64,000 bases of DNA from Lysinibacillus odysseyi 34hs-1 = NBRC 100172 (GTDB taxonomy: Bacteria > Bacillota > Bacilli > Bacillales_A > Planococcaceae), in NCBI RefSeq assembly GCF_001591965.1, contig NZ_BCVX01000003.1, positions 1-64,000 on the forward strand. The letters are read 5' to 3'. Of this stretch, positions 17,647 through 25,882 are shown piece after piece (within the stretch, counting starts at the first letter, position 1; each line of letters begins with the position of its first letter). A program made the position numbers and the translations under genes. Under the pieces are notes generated by a model. It was not told the DNA's origin. It worked only from the letters and a program-made list of their open reading frames with translations, and did no database searches.

Positions 17647-18597
17647 TTAGTTAAATTTATAAACAGCAGGTTTTCCCCCAATAATATTAAAATCCTGCTC
17701 GAAGGAATCAATATAAATATCAAGTGTCATGTTCTTACGATTTCTGAGTAAAGATTCCAGCACAAGTTCATTCATCCCGCTAAATTTCTCCAGCTCACAT
17801 GTATACGCCTTCTTTAAAAAACGCTCATACTCCTGATCGTTGCCTGTTTTCTCAAAACACTGGATAATAAACGTTCCAAGGGTTGGGAAGTAGGATTTTT
17901 TCTCCGTTTCAAAAAAGCAGCGGTAAATGGCAAGGGCAGCCTCATATTGCTCCCCGAGTGTAAGCAGCATGATCTCCATTTGATAAAATAGCATGTGACA
18001 AGCTTGATCGGAAAAATCTAATTCATGTGAGAAAATAAGCTTGTAATAATTATTAAACTCTTCGTTTCTTTTTAATACCGCAAGCAAAGTAAGAAATGTA
18101 AAATACATATCTAAAATAAAATATTCCTTCTCCTTAAAAAAACTGCCTTTTAACTGTATCAGGAGTGCCATGCTGTTTTCAAAATTACGGCAGCCTGTTT
18201 CAATTTTTCTTTGCCTTTCTGCTTGAGGGGTATCGAAAGCGAGAAGCAGTTCTGTAAGGGCTTTTCCATAAAATTGCTGCACTTTTCCAAGCATGTGTAC
18301 TGTATAATGCGTTTCTTCTGCTGATGAAAAGTATTTTTCTATATACATTTGCCCATTTAATTCAGAAGTGATATCATCTAGACTTTTTAATGTATGGTAT
18401 GGCCTTATATAATGTCCTAAATATACGCATGCATTCAAGTATAATTTCTTTAAATTGATTACTCCGGTATATTCATCAGACCCTCGCTTTTCTTCTATTA
18501 ATTGGGGAATTTCTAATAAAATCATTTTTATATTGTCATCATTAATTATACTTTGAGCATTAAGTAAGCCCCTCAACAACTTATCCTTCACTAACAC
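17647..18597 (-). CDS. Helical hypothetical protein, possibly TPR-like
   Basis: 316 residues, almost all helical, with repeated Leu/aromatic pairs of the kind seen in tetratricopeptide-like alpha-alpha arrays (YEAALAIYRCFFE; YERFLKKAYTCELEKF). No signal peptide, membrane segment or catalytic motif is visible. It could be a regulator or scaffold of the Rap/Rgg type but lacks the N-terminal DNA-binding domain. It is monocistronic. No function assigned. Confidence 0.6.
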   Translation of the reverse strand: MLVKDKLLRGLLNAQSIINDDNIKMILLEIPQLIEEKRGSDEYTGVINLKKLYLNACVYLGHYIRPYHTLKSLDDITSELNGQMYIEKYFSSAEETHYTVHMLGKVQQFYGKALTELLLAFDTPQAERQRKIETGCRNFENSMALLIQLKGSFFKEKEYFILDMYFTFLTLLAVLKRNEEFNNYYKLIFSHELDFSDQACHMLFYQMEIMLLTLGEQYEAALAIYRCFFETEKKSYFPTLGTFIIQCFEKTGNDQEYERFLKKAYTCELEKFSGMNELVLESLLRNRKNMTLDIYIDSFEQDFNIIGGKPAVYKFN

Positions 18598-18829
18598 ACC
18601 CCCGTCTTTATAACTATAATCCGTACTCTAATTATAATATATTTTACCCATTTATTAGCAGACAAAGCTCTAAATATATATAATAATTTGACTGTGCAAG
18701 TTGGGACAGTAGTTAGGGAAACTTGATGCTGCTATTTTTTCAGCAAGGAAGTTTGAAAATACCGGAAACCTGGTTATAAATGAATGTTAACGGAGTATAT
18801 GCTGCATAACGGAAAAAGTAAGCATAAAA

Positions 18830-18860
18830 AAAGGCACCCTACGTATTGTAGGGTGCCTTT
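18830..18860 (-). terminator. Strong terminator after the cold-shock gene
   Basis: A 13-bp perfect stem AAAGGCACCCTAC / GTAGGGTGCCTTT with a five-base loop, and T-rich sequence on both sides. It probably ends both the csp gene and the opposite transcript. Confidence 0.9.
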
Positions 18861-18894
18861 GGATTTAACATAGTTAATGTTTAATTACGGAGAA

Positions 18895-19095
18895 TTAAAG
18901 TTTAATTACGTTAGCAGCTTGTGGTCCGCGGTTGCCGTCTACAACTTCGAACTCAACTTTTTGACCTTCGTCAAGAGTTTTGAAACCTTCGCCTTGGATT
19001 GCTGAGAAGTGTACGAATACGTCGTTTTCGCCTTCTACTTCGATGAATCCGAAGCCTTTTTCTGAGTTAAACCATTTTACTGTACCTTGTTTCAT
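18895..19095 (-). CDS. Cold-shock protein (CspA/B family)
   Basis: 66 residues from ATG 19095 with GGAGG upstream; the longer frame to 19161 is leader. It is a single cold-shock domain with RNP1 (KGFGFIEV) and RNP2 (DVFVHF), ending QAANVIKL. It is an RNA chaperone that binds single-stranded mRNA. A promoter at 19249-19276 and a leader of about 147 bases with a long hairpin lie upstream, as in cold-inducible csp genes. Confidence 0.95.
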   Translation of the reverse strand: MKQGTVKWFNSEKGFGFIEVEGENDVFVHFSAIQGEGFKTLDEGQKVEFEVVDGNRGPQAANVIKL

Positions 19096-19156
19096 TTGAG
19101 AAAACCTCCAAAAAATAAAGTTAACAATATGGAATTTCTTTACCGTAATAAAAAAG

Positions 19157-19213
19157 TTCACATATTACGAAGAGTACCGACAATTTTACCGATCACTCTT
19201 TGTAATATGTGAA
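19157..19213 (-). promoter_or_regulatory. Long hairpin in the csp mRNA leader
   Basis: A 19-base arm TTCACATATTACGAAGAGT (19157-19175) pairs with 19195-19213, with one non-Watson-Crick pair, around a 19-base loop. It sits 62 to 118 bases upstream of the csp ATG, within the transcribed leader. Such leaders can refold with temperature; here that is inferred. Confidence 0.6.
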
Positions 19214-19248
19214 TCTGTACCCGGTCAAGCAATTTTATTGTTACTCTT

Positions 19249-19276
19249 AGTATACCATCTATTTACACTTTGTCAA
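19249..19276 (-). promoter_or_regulatory. csp promoter (sigma-A)
   Basis: On the minus strand TTGACA (19276-19271), 16 bases, TATACT (19254-19249), close to consensus. Confidence 0.75.
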
Positions 19277-19308
19277 ACAATTTTTCCGTCTTTTTATAAA
19301 ATTTTCTT

Positions 19309-19620
19309 TCATTTCTGTAAATTACAATTTATCCTGTCAACTGGCACTTTTGTTTCTAAAATGAGCCCGTGGTAAACTTGAAGATCCTCATCGCATCCTT
19401 CGCAAAATTCGCATTCCTCTTCATTCCAGAAGGCAATGAACTTATCTTTTCTTTGCTCTTCAAATTCAAATTTGGAGCGGAACTCTTGGAGCATTTTTTC
19501 AAGTGCTGCTTCAAACTCTTCTTTCGTTTCATATAGGTTTGTCGAAACGATTTGAGATTCCCACCCTTCAAATTGCCACCATGGTTCGAAATCCGCCTTC
19601 ATGTAAATAATCTTGTACAT
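19309..19620 (-). CDS. DUF1033 family protein
   Basis: 103 residues starting MYKIIYMKADFEPWW. The Trp-rich N-terminus and the acidic ECEFCEGCDEDLQVYHG segment fit the Bacillus DUF1033 family of unknown function. AAAGGA precedes the ATG; the TTG three codons upstream is less likely. It is monocistronic, downstream of nothing on its strand. Confidence 0.7.
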   Translation of the reverse strand: MYKIIYMKADFEPWWQFEGWESQIVSTNLYETKEEFEAALEKMLQEFRSKFEFEEQRKDKFIAFWNEEECEFCEGCDEDLQVYHGLILETKVPVDRINCNLQK

Positions 19621-19823
19621 CCTCGACAATCCTTTCTTTTCTATATTATTGTATTTTAATCATTGAAGTCCGATCTGTCTATTAATAGGAATTTAACTAT
19701 GATACTATATAGATGAAATCCCTTCTGTAACTCTTCCATAAAATAGATGGCATACATGGATGGTCCACCTTCAAACGGCGTGTGAATTACGGGTAATAAA
19801 TCCTATCGAAGGAGGAAGCAGTT

Positions 19824-20105
19824 TTGGACAGGCGAGTAAAAATTCTCTTTTGCGGAGATAAAAAGAACACTAGCTATAGGTTTTTCATTAAGCAGAAAGC
19901 TCTAGAATTGGGGCTGAAAGGTAAATGCTTTTTGAACAGTGAAGAATGTTTTGAGGTGGAGGTAGAGGGACGCTCTGCATCGGTGGATGAGTTTATTTTC
20001 TTTATTCAAAAGGGAGTAAATCCGCTTGCTGCACCCTGCAAATTCTCATTAGAAACCTTTAATGATCTAAAGGGGTATACTTCTATGGAGTCGGATATTG
20101 TTTAA
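19824..20105 (+). CDS. Acylphosphatase-like protein
   Basis: 93 residues with an acylphosphatase-like pattern: YRFFIKQKALELGLKG takes the place of the usual phosphate loop GVGFR..., keeping Arg, and the FEVEVEG strand follows. The normal catalytic Asn region (NLPDG) is altered to LNSEEC, so activity is doubtful. Acylphosphatases hydrolyse acyl phosphates. TTG start with GAAGGAGG upstream. Its C-terminal codons form part of the terminator. Confidence 0.65.
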   Translation: MDRRVKILFCGDKKNTSYRFFIKQKALELGLKGKCFLNSEECFEVEVEGRSASVDEFIFFIQKGVNPLAAPCKFSLETFNDLKGYTSMESDIV

Positions 20106-20113
20106 TATCCGAC
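20090..20113 (+). terminator. Terminator overlapping the acylphosphatase-like stop
   Basis: GTCGGATATT (20090-20099) with AATATCCGAC (20104-20113), then TTTTTGTG. The left arm encodes the last residues of the protein. Confidence 0.85.
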
Positions 20114-20198
20114 TTTTTGTGTGATAAAATAAGGGTATGAAACTTTTATCTAATTCATTCGTATGTATTAGTAAAGTATTGGAATGGAGGTGCAAACT

Positions 20199-20834
20199 AT
20201 GCTAGGTGCCACGAATTTTATTACAAGACATGCCTTTAACTTTCTAATCAGTTTTACGTTATTTACAGTCTTTGCTCTTAACCTGAATATGGAGTTCGTA
20301 GGTTTTGCCCTGCTTTTTGGTGGTTATTATGTCAGCAATTTAGTGATTTTAAATATACAGAAGTCAAAACGAAGCAAAGCACTGGGTATAACAAAGGCAG
20401 ATTACAATCTTATCGAAGCCCAGCTGAAGCAGGCCCGAGACCGGGTTAATCAGCTTTCGCAGCAGCGGGTACGCTCCATTAAATCATTCCGTTTACTAAA
20501 TGATATGAGCAAAGTATCGCGCCGTCTTCTCAACATTGTGGATAAAAATCCGCATAAGTTTTATGCGGTGGAAGATTTCTTCTATTCCCATTTGCCTTCA
20601 GCAGTGGAACTGGCTGACAAGTATACTCTCCTTACAAAGGAACAAGTAAAAGGAACGGATATTCATCTTGCACTGGAGGAAACTCGGAAAACATTAAAGG
20701 TGCTTAATGAAACATTTGAAGATGATTTACGTTCTGCGCTGCAGTCAGACATTGACCACCTGAAAATCGAGCTGGATTTCGCCAAGCTCGAACATGAAAA
20801 GCGGCAGGAACGTTTAAGCGGCGGTGACCATTAA
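20199..20834 (+). CDS. xpaC: XpaC-like membrane protein
   Basis: 211 residues from ATG 20199, with GGAGGTG in front; the frame from 20184 contains that site. Two hydrophobic segments near the N-terminus (about 8-50) are followed by a long charged coiled coil. This matches XpaC, named for 5-bromo-4-chloroindolyl phosphate hydrolysis but probably not itself an enzyme. Its stop overlaps the telA start in TAATG, the conserved xpaC-telA pair. Confidence 0.85.
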   Translation: MLGATNFITRHAFNFLISFTLFTVFALNLNMEFVGFALLFGGYYVSNLVILNIQKSKRSKALGITKADYNLIEAQLKQARDRVNQLSQQRVRSIKSFRLLNDMSKVSRRLLNIVDKNPHKFYAVEDFFYSHLPSAVELADKYTLLTKEQVKGTDIHLALEETRKTLKVLNETFEDDLRSALQSDIDHLKIELDFAKLEHEKRQERLSGGDH

Positions 20835-21940
20835 TGAAAAGTAATCCATTTGAAGCCTTTTCTTCATCTAATAGTCAATCAGCTGAAACAGCTAAATATG
20901 AGTATGAAACACAGCTGCAAAATCACTCGGCTACCCCCCTCTTTTCAGCTTTAAGCCGCTTTGATCAAAAAAGAGCGCTAAAGTTGGCAGAAGAACTTAA
21001 CGTAGATAAGTATGAAGATGTCATTTCTTTTGGATTATCTGCCCAGCAAGCTTTGAAGAAGTTTTCTTCCAAGCTCTTGCTGCATGTACAGCGTAAAGAT
21101 ACATCAAAGGTAGGGGAAATTCTATTTCAACTTATGGACCAGCTTGATCAAATCGACCCGGATGCTCTTCTCGAAAAAAAAGCCGGGCTGTTCGGCAAGC
21201 TTTTCAGTAAGCAAACAGCATCCATCCAGCAAACGATGTCACAGTATAATCGTCTTAGTAAACATATTGACCGCTTGAATATCCAACTGGCGCACTCACA
21301 GCAGGGTCTTCTTTCTGACCTTTCAATGCTGGAAGAGCTGTATAAACTAAATGAAGAATACTTTCATGAAATTAATGTATATATTGCAGCCGGAGAAATT
21401 AAGCGGCATCATATGCAAGATGTCCTGCTGCCTGCATTTCAGCAGAAGGCGAGGACGAGTGAAAATCCAATGATTAACCAGGAACTACAGGATTTGCATA
21501 CATCATTCGAATGGCTTGACCGGCGCATCTATGATCTTGAAATCTCTAGAGAAATTGCGATTCAATCGGCGCCCCAAATTCGCATGATTCAGCAGACACA
21601 TCAAATGCTTATCGATAAAGTGCAGGAGTCTATTATGACAACTATCCCACTCTGGCAGTCACAAATTTCTATGCTGCTTAGTTTAAACCACCAGCGCCGC
21701 GCAAGCCAGGCACAGGAGCGGTTGAAGAAGGCTTCGGACGAATTGATTCGTAAAAAAGCTCAACTGGAAGGATTATCTTCAAGGAGAGGAAGCCGGATTG
21801 GCGGGACGAGTATATCCCATGCAGATATAGACCATTTTAAGAAGACACAAATAAAGCTGCTGCAGGATATTGAAGAAACACTTCGCATGCAGGCAATTGC
21901 CTCGGAAAAGCGAAAGGAGACCGAATCTTCCCTTTCTTAA
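20834..21940 (+). CDS. telA: TelA-family toxic-anion/tellurite resistance protein
   Basis: 368 residues, no membrane segment, all-helical. Conserved TelA/KlaA pattern with KAGLFGKLFSK (about 116) and repeated coiled-coil helices ending near a basic SRRGSRIGG patch. TelA proteins are linked to resistance to tellurite and cell-wall-active agents, with an uncertain mechanism. Coupled to xpaC by a one-base overlap. Confidence 0.88.
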   Translation: MKSNPFEAFSSSNSQSAETAKYEYETQLQNHSATPLFSALSRFDQKRALKLAEELNVDKYEDVISFGLSAQQALKKFSSKLLLHVQRKDTSKVGEILFQLMDQLDQIDPDALLEKKAGLFGKLFSKQTASIQQTMSQYNRLSKHIDRLNIQLAHSQQGLLSDLSMLEELYKLNEEYFHEINVYIAAGEIKRHHMQDVLLPAFQQKARTSENPMINQELQDLHTSFEWLDRRIYDLEISREIAIQSAPQIRMIQQTHQMLIDKVQESIMTTIPLWQSQISMLLSLNHQRRASQAQERLKKASDELIRKKAQLEGLSSRRGSRIGGTSISHADIDHFKKTQIKLLQDIEETLRMQAIASEKRKETESSLS

Positions 21941-21952
21941 TAACAAAGATAA

Positions 21953-21987
21953 AAACCCGGTTTACATTCCGCATGTAAACCGGGTTT
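21953..21987 (+). terminator. Terminator between telA and the convergent small gene
   Basis: A perfect 15-bp stem, AAACCCGGTTTACAT with its complement, five-base loop, and CCCTTTT after. Probably bidirectional. Confidence 0.9.
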
Positions 21988-21992
21988 CCCTT

Positions 21993-22190
21993 TTACTCGA
22001 AATAATCCTTATAATAACCGCCGACATTTCCAGTATTGTCAATAACAAAGATAAATTCCTCTGTTTCATTCTTCACTTCGTATTCTTTCCCGACTGTCAG
22101 TACATTGGAAACTAAATACTTGGAAGCATTTGTATGCACACATTTAACTGTACGAATCGTCGGTGCCTCTTTCCATTTTAAGTGTAACAT
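21993..22190 (-). CDS. Small DUF6501-like protein
   Basis: 65 residues (MLHLKWKEAP...), a small beta-barrel-like protein with a KEYEVKNETEEFIFVID strand pair. Family seen in Bacillales but without known function; family name is recalled, not checked. GTGAGG precedes two in-frame ATGs, and the second gives the better spacing. Confidence 0.6.
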   Translation of the reverse strand: MLHLKWKEAPTIRTVKCVHTNASKYLVSNVLTVGKEYEVKNETEEFIFVIDNTGNVGGYYKDYFE

Positions 22191-22353
22191 CATAAAACCT
22201 CACTTTTTGCAGAGGGCAATCCTCTACTATTTAGTATTCATTTTATACGATTTTCCACTAGTTGTGTACTAAATTGTATAAATACATAAAAAATCCGCTT
22301 TTCTTCTGTGCTAGCCTTCTGCCTCATGATACACTAGTACAGGAGGTGATTTT

Positions 22354-22449
22354 ATGGCATTTGGTAGTTTACCCTCCTGGTTTTTTGCCATTGCATTCGC
22401 TTTTGCTATCATATTTATCATTGTCTCGGAATGGAATTCCAGAAAGTAA
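22354..22449 (+). CDS. 31-residue membrane miniprotein
   Basis: ATG 22354 is preceded at ideal spacing by AGGAGGTGAT, and encodes MAFGSLPSW, a 17-residue hydrophobic helix rich in Phe/Ala/Ile, and a polar tail SEWNSRK. This is the pattern of a single-pass miniprotein. It is followed at once by a terminator. The frame is short, so the call rests on the site and the terminator. Function unknown. Confidence 0.65.
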   Translation: MAFGSLPSWFFAIAFAFAIIFIIVSEWNSRK

Positions 22450-22482
22450 AAAATCGACACGGCCAAGACCTGTCGATTTTTT
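22448..22482 (+). terminator. Bidirectional terminator
   Basis: AAAAAATCGACA (22448-22459) with TGTCGATTTTTT (22471-22482), perfect 12-bp stem. It lies between the miniprotein gene and the convergent ABC ATPase gene. Confidence 0.9.
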
Positions 22483-22483
22483 A

Positions 22484-23218
22484 TTATTTGAGGGTGCGCT
22501 TCAAAAACTCTTTTGTCCGGTCATGTTTTGGATCGGCAAGCACCTGTTCCGGTGCCCCTTCTTCAACAATGACCCCTTTGTCCATAAAGACGACACGGTC
22601 AGCCACCTCGCGCGCAAACTCCATCTCATGTGTAACAATCAGCATTGTATTTCCTTCAGCGGCAAGCGTCCGCATAACCTTTAATACTTCTCCTACCATT
22701 TCAGGATCCAATGCGGAGGTTGGTTCATCAAACAGCATAACGTCAGGGTCCATCGCAAGAGCTCTGGCGATCGCAACTCGCTGTTTTTGACCTCCTGATA
22801 GCTGACGCGGCTTTGCATGTTGGTATTTCTCCATCCCTACTACCTTTAAATATTTCAATGCCTTTTCTGACGCCTCTTGCTTTGACCGCTTTAATACCTT
22901 TTGCTGTCCAACAATACAATTTTCAAGCACATTCAAATTATTGAATAAGTTAAATTGCTGGAAAACCATTCCTAAGTGTGTGCGGTACTTTTCAATATCA
23001 TGTTTGTCATCCAGGATATTTTCACCATTATAAATAATGGCTCCCCCACTTGGCTTTTCCAGTAGATTGATACAGCGGAGTAATGTGGATTTACCAGATC
23101 CAGAGGACCCAATCAGGCAAACAACCTCCCCTTTTTGTACAGAAAAATTGACATCCTTCAAAACTTCATGCTGTCCAAATGATTTGCTTAAATGCTTAAT
23201 ATCAATAACTGTTTCCAT
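22484..23218 (-). CDS. Amino-acid ABC transporter ATP-binding protein (probable lysine uptake)
   Basis: 244 residues: Walker [10 protein letters not shown] near 37, Q loop VFQQFNLF, signature [15 protein letters not shown], Walker [14 protein letters not shown], switch His VTHEMEFA. It belongs to the polar amino-acid type. Third gene of a three-gene operon with permease and binding lipoprotein; the lysine riboswitch in the leader suggests lysine as substrate. Stop is two bases from a bidirectional terminator. Confidence 0.95.
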   Translation of the reverse strand: METVIDIKHLSKSFGQHEVLKDVNFSVQKGEVVCLIGSSGSGKSTLLRCINLLEKPSGGAIIYNGENILDDKHDIEKYRTHLGMVFQQFNLFNNLNVLENCIVGQQKVLKRSKQEASEKALKYLKVVGMEKYQHAKPRQLSGGQKQRVAIARALAMDPDVMLFDEPTSALDPEMVGEVLKVMRTLAAEGNTMLIVTHEMEFAREVADRVVFMDKGVIVEEGAPEQVLADPKHDRTKEFLKRTLK

Positions 23219-23237
23219 AATTGATGCTCCTTCTATT

Positions 23238-23966
23238 TTATTTAGCCGCAGCAGTAGTATTTTCTACTTTATAAGAATCAGGACCATCTAATTTTTTCTC
23301 CATTAAACGTAATAACCTGGTTGCAATAAATGTCATGATCAGATAGATTAAACAAGCGATCGCAAAGCTTTCCGCATATTTGAAATTTGCACCAGCAATG
23401 GATTTTGTCTGGAAGAATAATTCCGTCACGCTAATTACACTTAAAACTGATGTATCTTTAATATTCATTACTAGCTGATTTCCTGTAGCTGGTAAAATAT
23501 TGCGGGCCACCTGCGGTAATATAATAAAGACCATTGTTTGGAAGTGATTCATACCGATTGCTTGTGCTGCCTCATATTGTCCTTTGTCAATAGAAACGAT
23601 ACCGCCTCTTACTATTTCAGCCATATAAGCACCTGTATTAAGCCCAACGACAACGAGAGCAGCGACAAACCGATCTAGCTCTATCCCGTATGCATATAAC
23701 ACATAGAAGACAACCATTGCCTGAACCATCATCGGTGTACCGCGAAAAACTTCAACATAAACGGAAAGAATGAAATTGAATATCTTTAGTACCCCTGTTT
23801 TGAATGAGCGTTTAGCAGCTGGAATCGTGTGCATAATGCCGATAAAAAACCCGATAAACGCACCTATAATTGTACTGATAACAGCAATTGCCAATGTAAT
23901 ATAGGCTCCTCGCAAAAACATCGGCCAGTTATTTTCCAGTATTGTAATAATGGTTTCAAAACTCAT
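23238..23966 (-). CDS. Amino-acid ABC transporter permease
   Basis: 242 residues starting [14 protein letters not shown] at ATG 23966, chosen for TAGGAGG just upstream. Five predicted membrane helices (about 20-240) and the EAA-loop region [14 protein letters not shown] near residue 125. One permease type forms a homodimer with two ATPases. Nineteen bases from the next gene. Confidence 0.93.
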   Translation of the reverse strand: MSFETIITILENNWPMFLRGAYITLAIAVISTIIGAFIGFFIGIMHTIPAAKRSFKTGVLKIFNFILSVYVEVFRGTPMMVQAMVVFYVLYAYGIELDRFVAALVVVGLNTGAYMAEIVRGGIVSIDKGQYEAAQAIGMNHFQTMVFIILPQVARNILPATGNQLVMNIKDTSVLSVISVTELFFQTKSIAGANFKYAESFAIACLIYLIMTFIATRLLRLMEKKLDGPDSYKVENTTAAAK

Positions 23967-24052
23967 ATAAAAACCTCCTAACAGCATGCAGCTGTTCCTA
24001 TCTAAATTGAAAAACTAGCCGCAACGTACTTGCGGCTAGAAGCAAACACCGT

Positions 24053-24895
24053 TTATTGAGCTGCCGGCTGATTGGAAATTGCTGCTTCCATCATTTTTTG
24101 CCGCTCATCTTCTGAAATATTGGATAAAATTTCATTCATTTTATCACTATTCTTTTCATCTTTCCGGATACCGATCGCTACAGCTGTATCAGCAGGATCT
24201 GTTTTAAAACCATCTTCAAGTTCATTATAGGCAAACCCATCGATTGCAGCAGTTGCCGAAATAGCTTCCGGACGCTCTGCTACATACCCATCAATTGCAC
24301 CACTTTGCAATGCTACACGCATTGCCGGGAAGTTATCCATAGCTACCTGTTGATTTACACCAGGAATTTGGTCGATTACTTTATAGTTTGTTGTATTTAA
24401 CTGAGCTGTAATTTTAGCACCTTTAAAGTCTGTCAATTTTGTTGCTTTGTCATAGGCTCCGCCTTTTTTAACTACAATGACAAAATCAGAAGTATAATAG
24501 TTTTCAGTAAAATCGATTGCTTCTTTTCTTTCCTCAGTTGGGCTCATACCAGCAATAATGGCATCCACTGCTCCCGATTGAAGTGAAGGTACTAAACCAT
24601 CCCATTCCGTCTTTACAATGACTAATTCCTTACCAAGGCCTTCTGCGATTTTCTTAGCAATTTCAACATCATAACCGCCTGCATATTCTTTTGAACCTTG
24701 AATTTTTACAGCGCCGTTCGAATCGTCTTTCTGTGTCCAGTTAAATGGCGGATAGCCTGCCTCCATTCCTACTTTAAATACATCATCTTTGCTATTGTTA
24801 CCTTCAGAGGCAGTACCCTCGTCATCTGAACCACATGCAGCCAGCATAATCGCTGTCATCATAGCAGCCATTAATAGTAATAATTTTCTCTTCAT
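24053..24895 (-). CDS. Amino-acid-binding lipoprotein of ABC transporter (probable lysine)
   Basis: 280 residues; lipobox MLAAC (Cys21) so anchored outside the membrane. Typical periplasmic-binding fold type 3: GYPPFNW, GGYDVEIAKKIAE, WDGLVPSLQSGAVDAIIAGMSPTEERK (Arg and Asp contacts for the alpha-amino acid). First gene of the operon. The lysine riboswitch in the leader makes lysine or a lysine-like amino acid the likely ligand. Confidence 0.93.
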   Translation of the reverse strand: MKRKLLLLMAAMMTAIMLAACGSDDEGTASEGNNSKDDVFKVGMEAGYPPFNWTQKDDSNGAVKIQGSKEYAGGYDVEIAKKIAEGLGKELVIVKTEWDGLVPSLQSGAVDAIIAGMSPTEERKEAIDFTENYYTSDFVIVVKKGGAYDKATKLTDFKGAKITAQLNTTNYKVIDQIPGVNQQVAMDNFPAMRVALQSGAIDGYVAERPEAISATAAIDGFAYNELEDGFKTDPADTAVAIGIRKDEKNSDKMNEILSNISEDERQKMMEAAISNQPAAQ

Positions 24896-24945
24896 AAATC
24901 TCTCTCCTTTTTGTCAGAAAATTGGGTATTTTGTGCATATAAAAA

Positions 24946-24970
24946 GCGACCTTACAGAACTGAAGGTCGC
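24946..24970 (-). terminator. Riboswitch-controlled terminator
   Basis: GCGACCTT / AAGGTCGC stem (24946-24953, 24963-24970) followed on the minus strand by TTTTTATA. It lies between the lysine riboswitch and the ABC operon. Confidence 0.85.
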
Positions 24971-25004
24971 GTTAAATATGTAGCCCATTTCCTCAAGTTC
25001 CCTA

Positions 25005-25205
25005 TTGAGATAGCACAACTTACATGTTCGGGAAAGAGCATGCAAGACAGTTCTACAGTTCTTCACTGCAGCCCCAGCATACATAAGCGAGCCTTATGTA
25101 CACTTCGGCGATATTTCCTTCTTTTTCATTTCAACGCTTTCTCGCAGCTCCCTGAAAAACTATTAAATACCGCACCTCTACCTCACGAGATGTGAGGTGT
25201 TAATA
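25005..25205 (-). promoter_or_regulatory. Lysine riboswitch (L box)
   Basis: On the minus strand the leader shows the core GAGGTAGAGGTGCGG, the AGTTTTTCAGGGAGC region, GAAATATCGCCGAAGTG and CTGGGGCTGCAGTG, and closes with GTGCTATCTC. GAGGTAG and CTATCTC pair as helix P1. These match the B. subtilis lysC leader element. In the presence of lysine it should allow the following terminator and stop transporter synthesis. Confidence 0.88.
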
Positions 25206-25224
25206 TTAAATTGATGTTACTAAA

Positions 25225-25253
25225 ATACTACAACAGTCTGAAATACCTGTCAA
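25225..25253 (-). promoter_or_regulatory. Promoter of the lysine riboswitch leader
   Basis: On the minus strand TTGACA (25253-25248), 17 bases, TAGTAT (25230-25225). Transcription would begin just before the aptamer. Confidence 0.75.
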
Positions 25254-25805
25254 TATTGATTTTTTTATAAATAAACGAAAATACCTAGAAAACCGCAAGA
25301 GATAGTTGGAATAATATGACCTATTTTTTTGCTATTTCTTTCACCATCCTAGTAGGAACTCTTTAAATTACGCCATATTAATAGCTTTAAATAAGATTTC
25401 CCATGAAACTATTGGTCTAATTTCCAGTCGATACTTTACGCGTGTATAGCTCCAGTTAATTTTTCCTGCTGGAATGCGAAAAAGGGATCTTCCGCTCATG
25501 CTGTTCCCGTAGAAACCGGAGCTCCCGTTATGAACAGCTAGCACATATTTCTAATGAACATTTGACAAAAGAGGTATTATTTATAAGAAAGTAAGAAGGA
25601 TACACAGCATCGATCTACCGTCAACGTTAAATAGACGTGGAGCCAGTTATCGAATTTCTGAAAACAAATAAAGTATTCATCTGATCTTCTGTATATGGGA
25701 AAGCGAAGGCTAAAAAAAGAAATGAGCAGCCCATGTATGTGTGCAAACATGAGAGAGAAATATGCTGTGAAGGGAGAATTCCCTCTTTTTCCGCATAAAA
25801 GATTC
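25254..25805. other. Intergenic stretch, no gene seen
   Basis: About 550 bases between the riboswitch promoter and odhB. A 92-codon frame here is unsupported. The recognisable object is the repeat at 25806-25862. Confidence 0.4.
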
Positions 25806-25862
25806 AAAGGGTGAGCTGTCTCTGACAGCTCACCCTTTGATAAGAGGAGAGACATTGTTATG
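25806..25862. repeat. Dispersed hairpin repeat, copy A (after odhB)
   Basis: 15-bp stem AAAGGGTGAGCTGTC / GACAGCTCACCCTTT with a three-base loop, then GATAAGAGG and GTTATG. The same arrangement occurs at 57167-57223, with paired changes in the stem. It lies about 20 bases after the odhB stop and has a U-rich tail on the minus strand, so it may also terminate. Confidence 0.7.
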
Positions 25863-25882
25863 CCCCCTCCCGCTAAATAAGA

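Noticed and set aside
22262-22684. 140-codon plus-strand frame
   Set aside because: It overlaps the well-supported 31-residue gene, a terminator and the ABC ATPase gene.
25577-25855. 92-codon minus-strand frame
   Set aside because: It runs through the repeat hairpin and has no ribosome site or family likeness.
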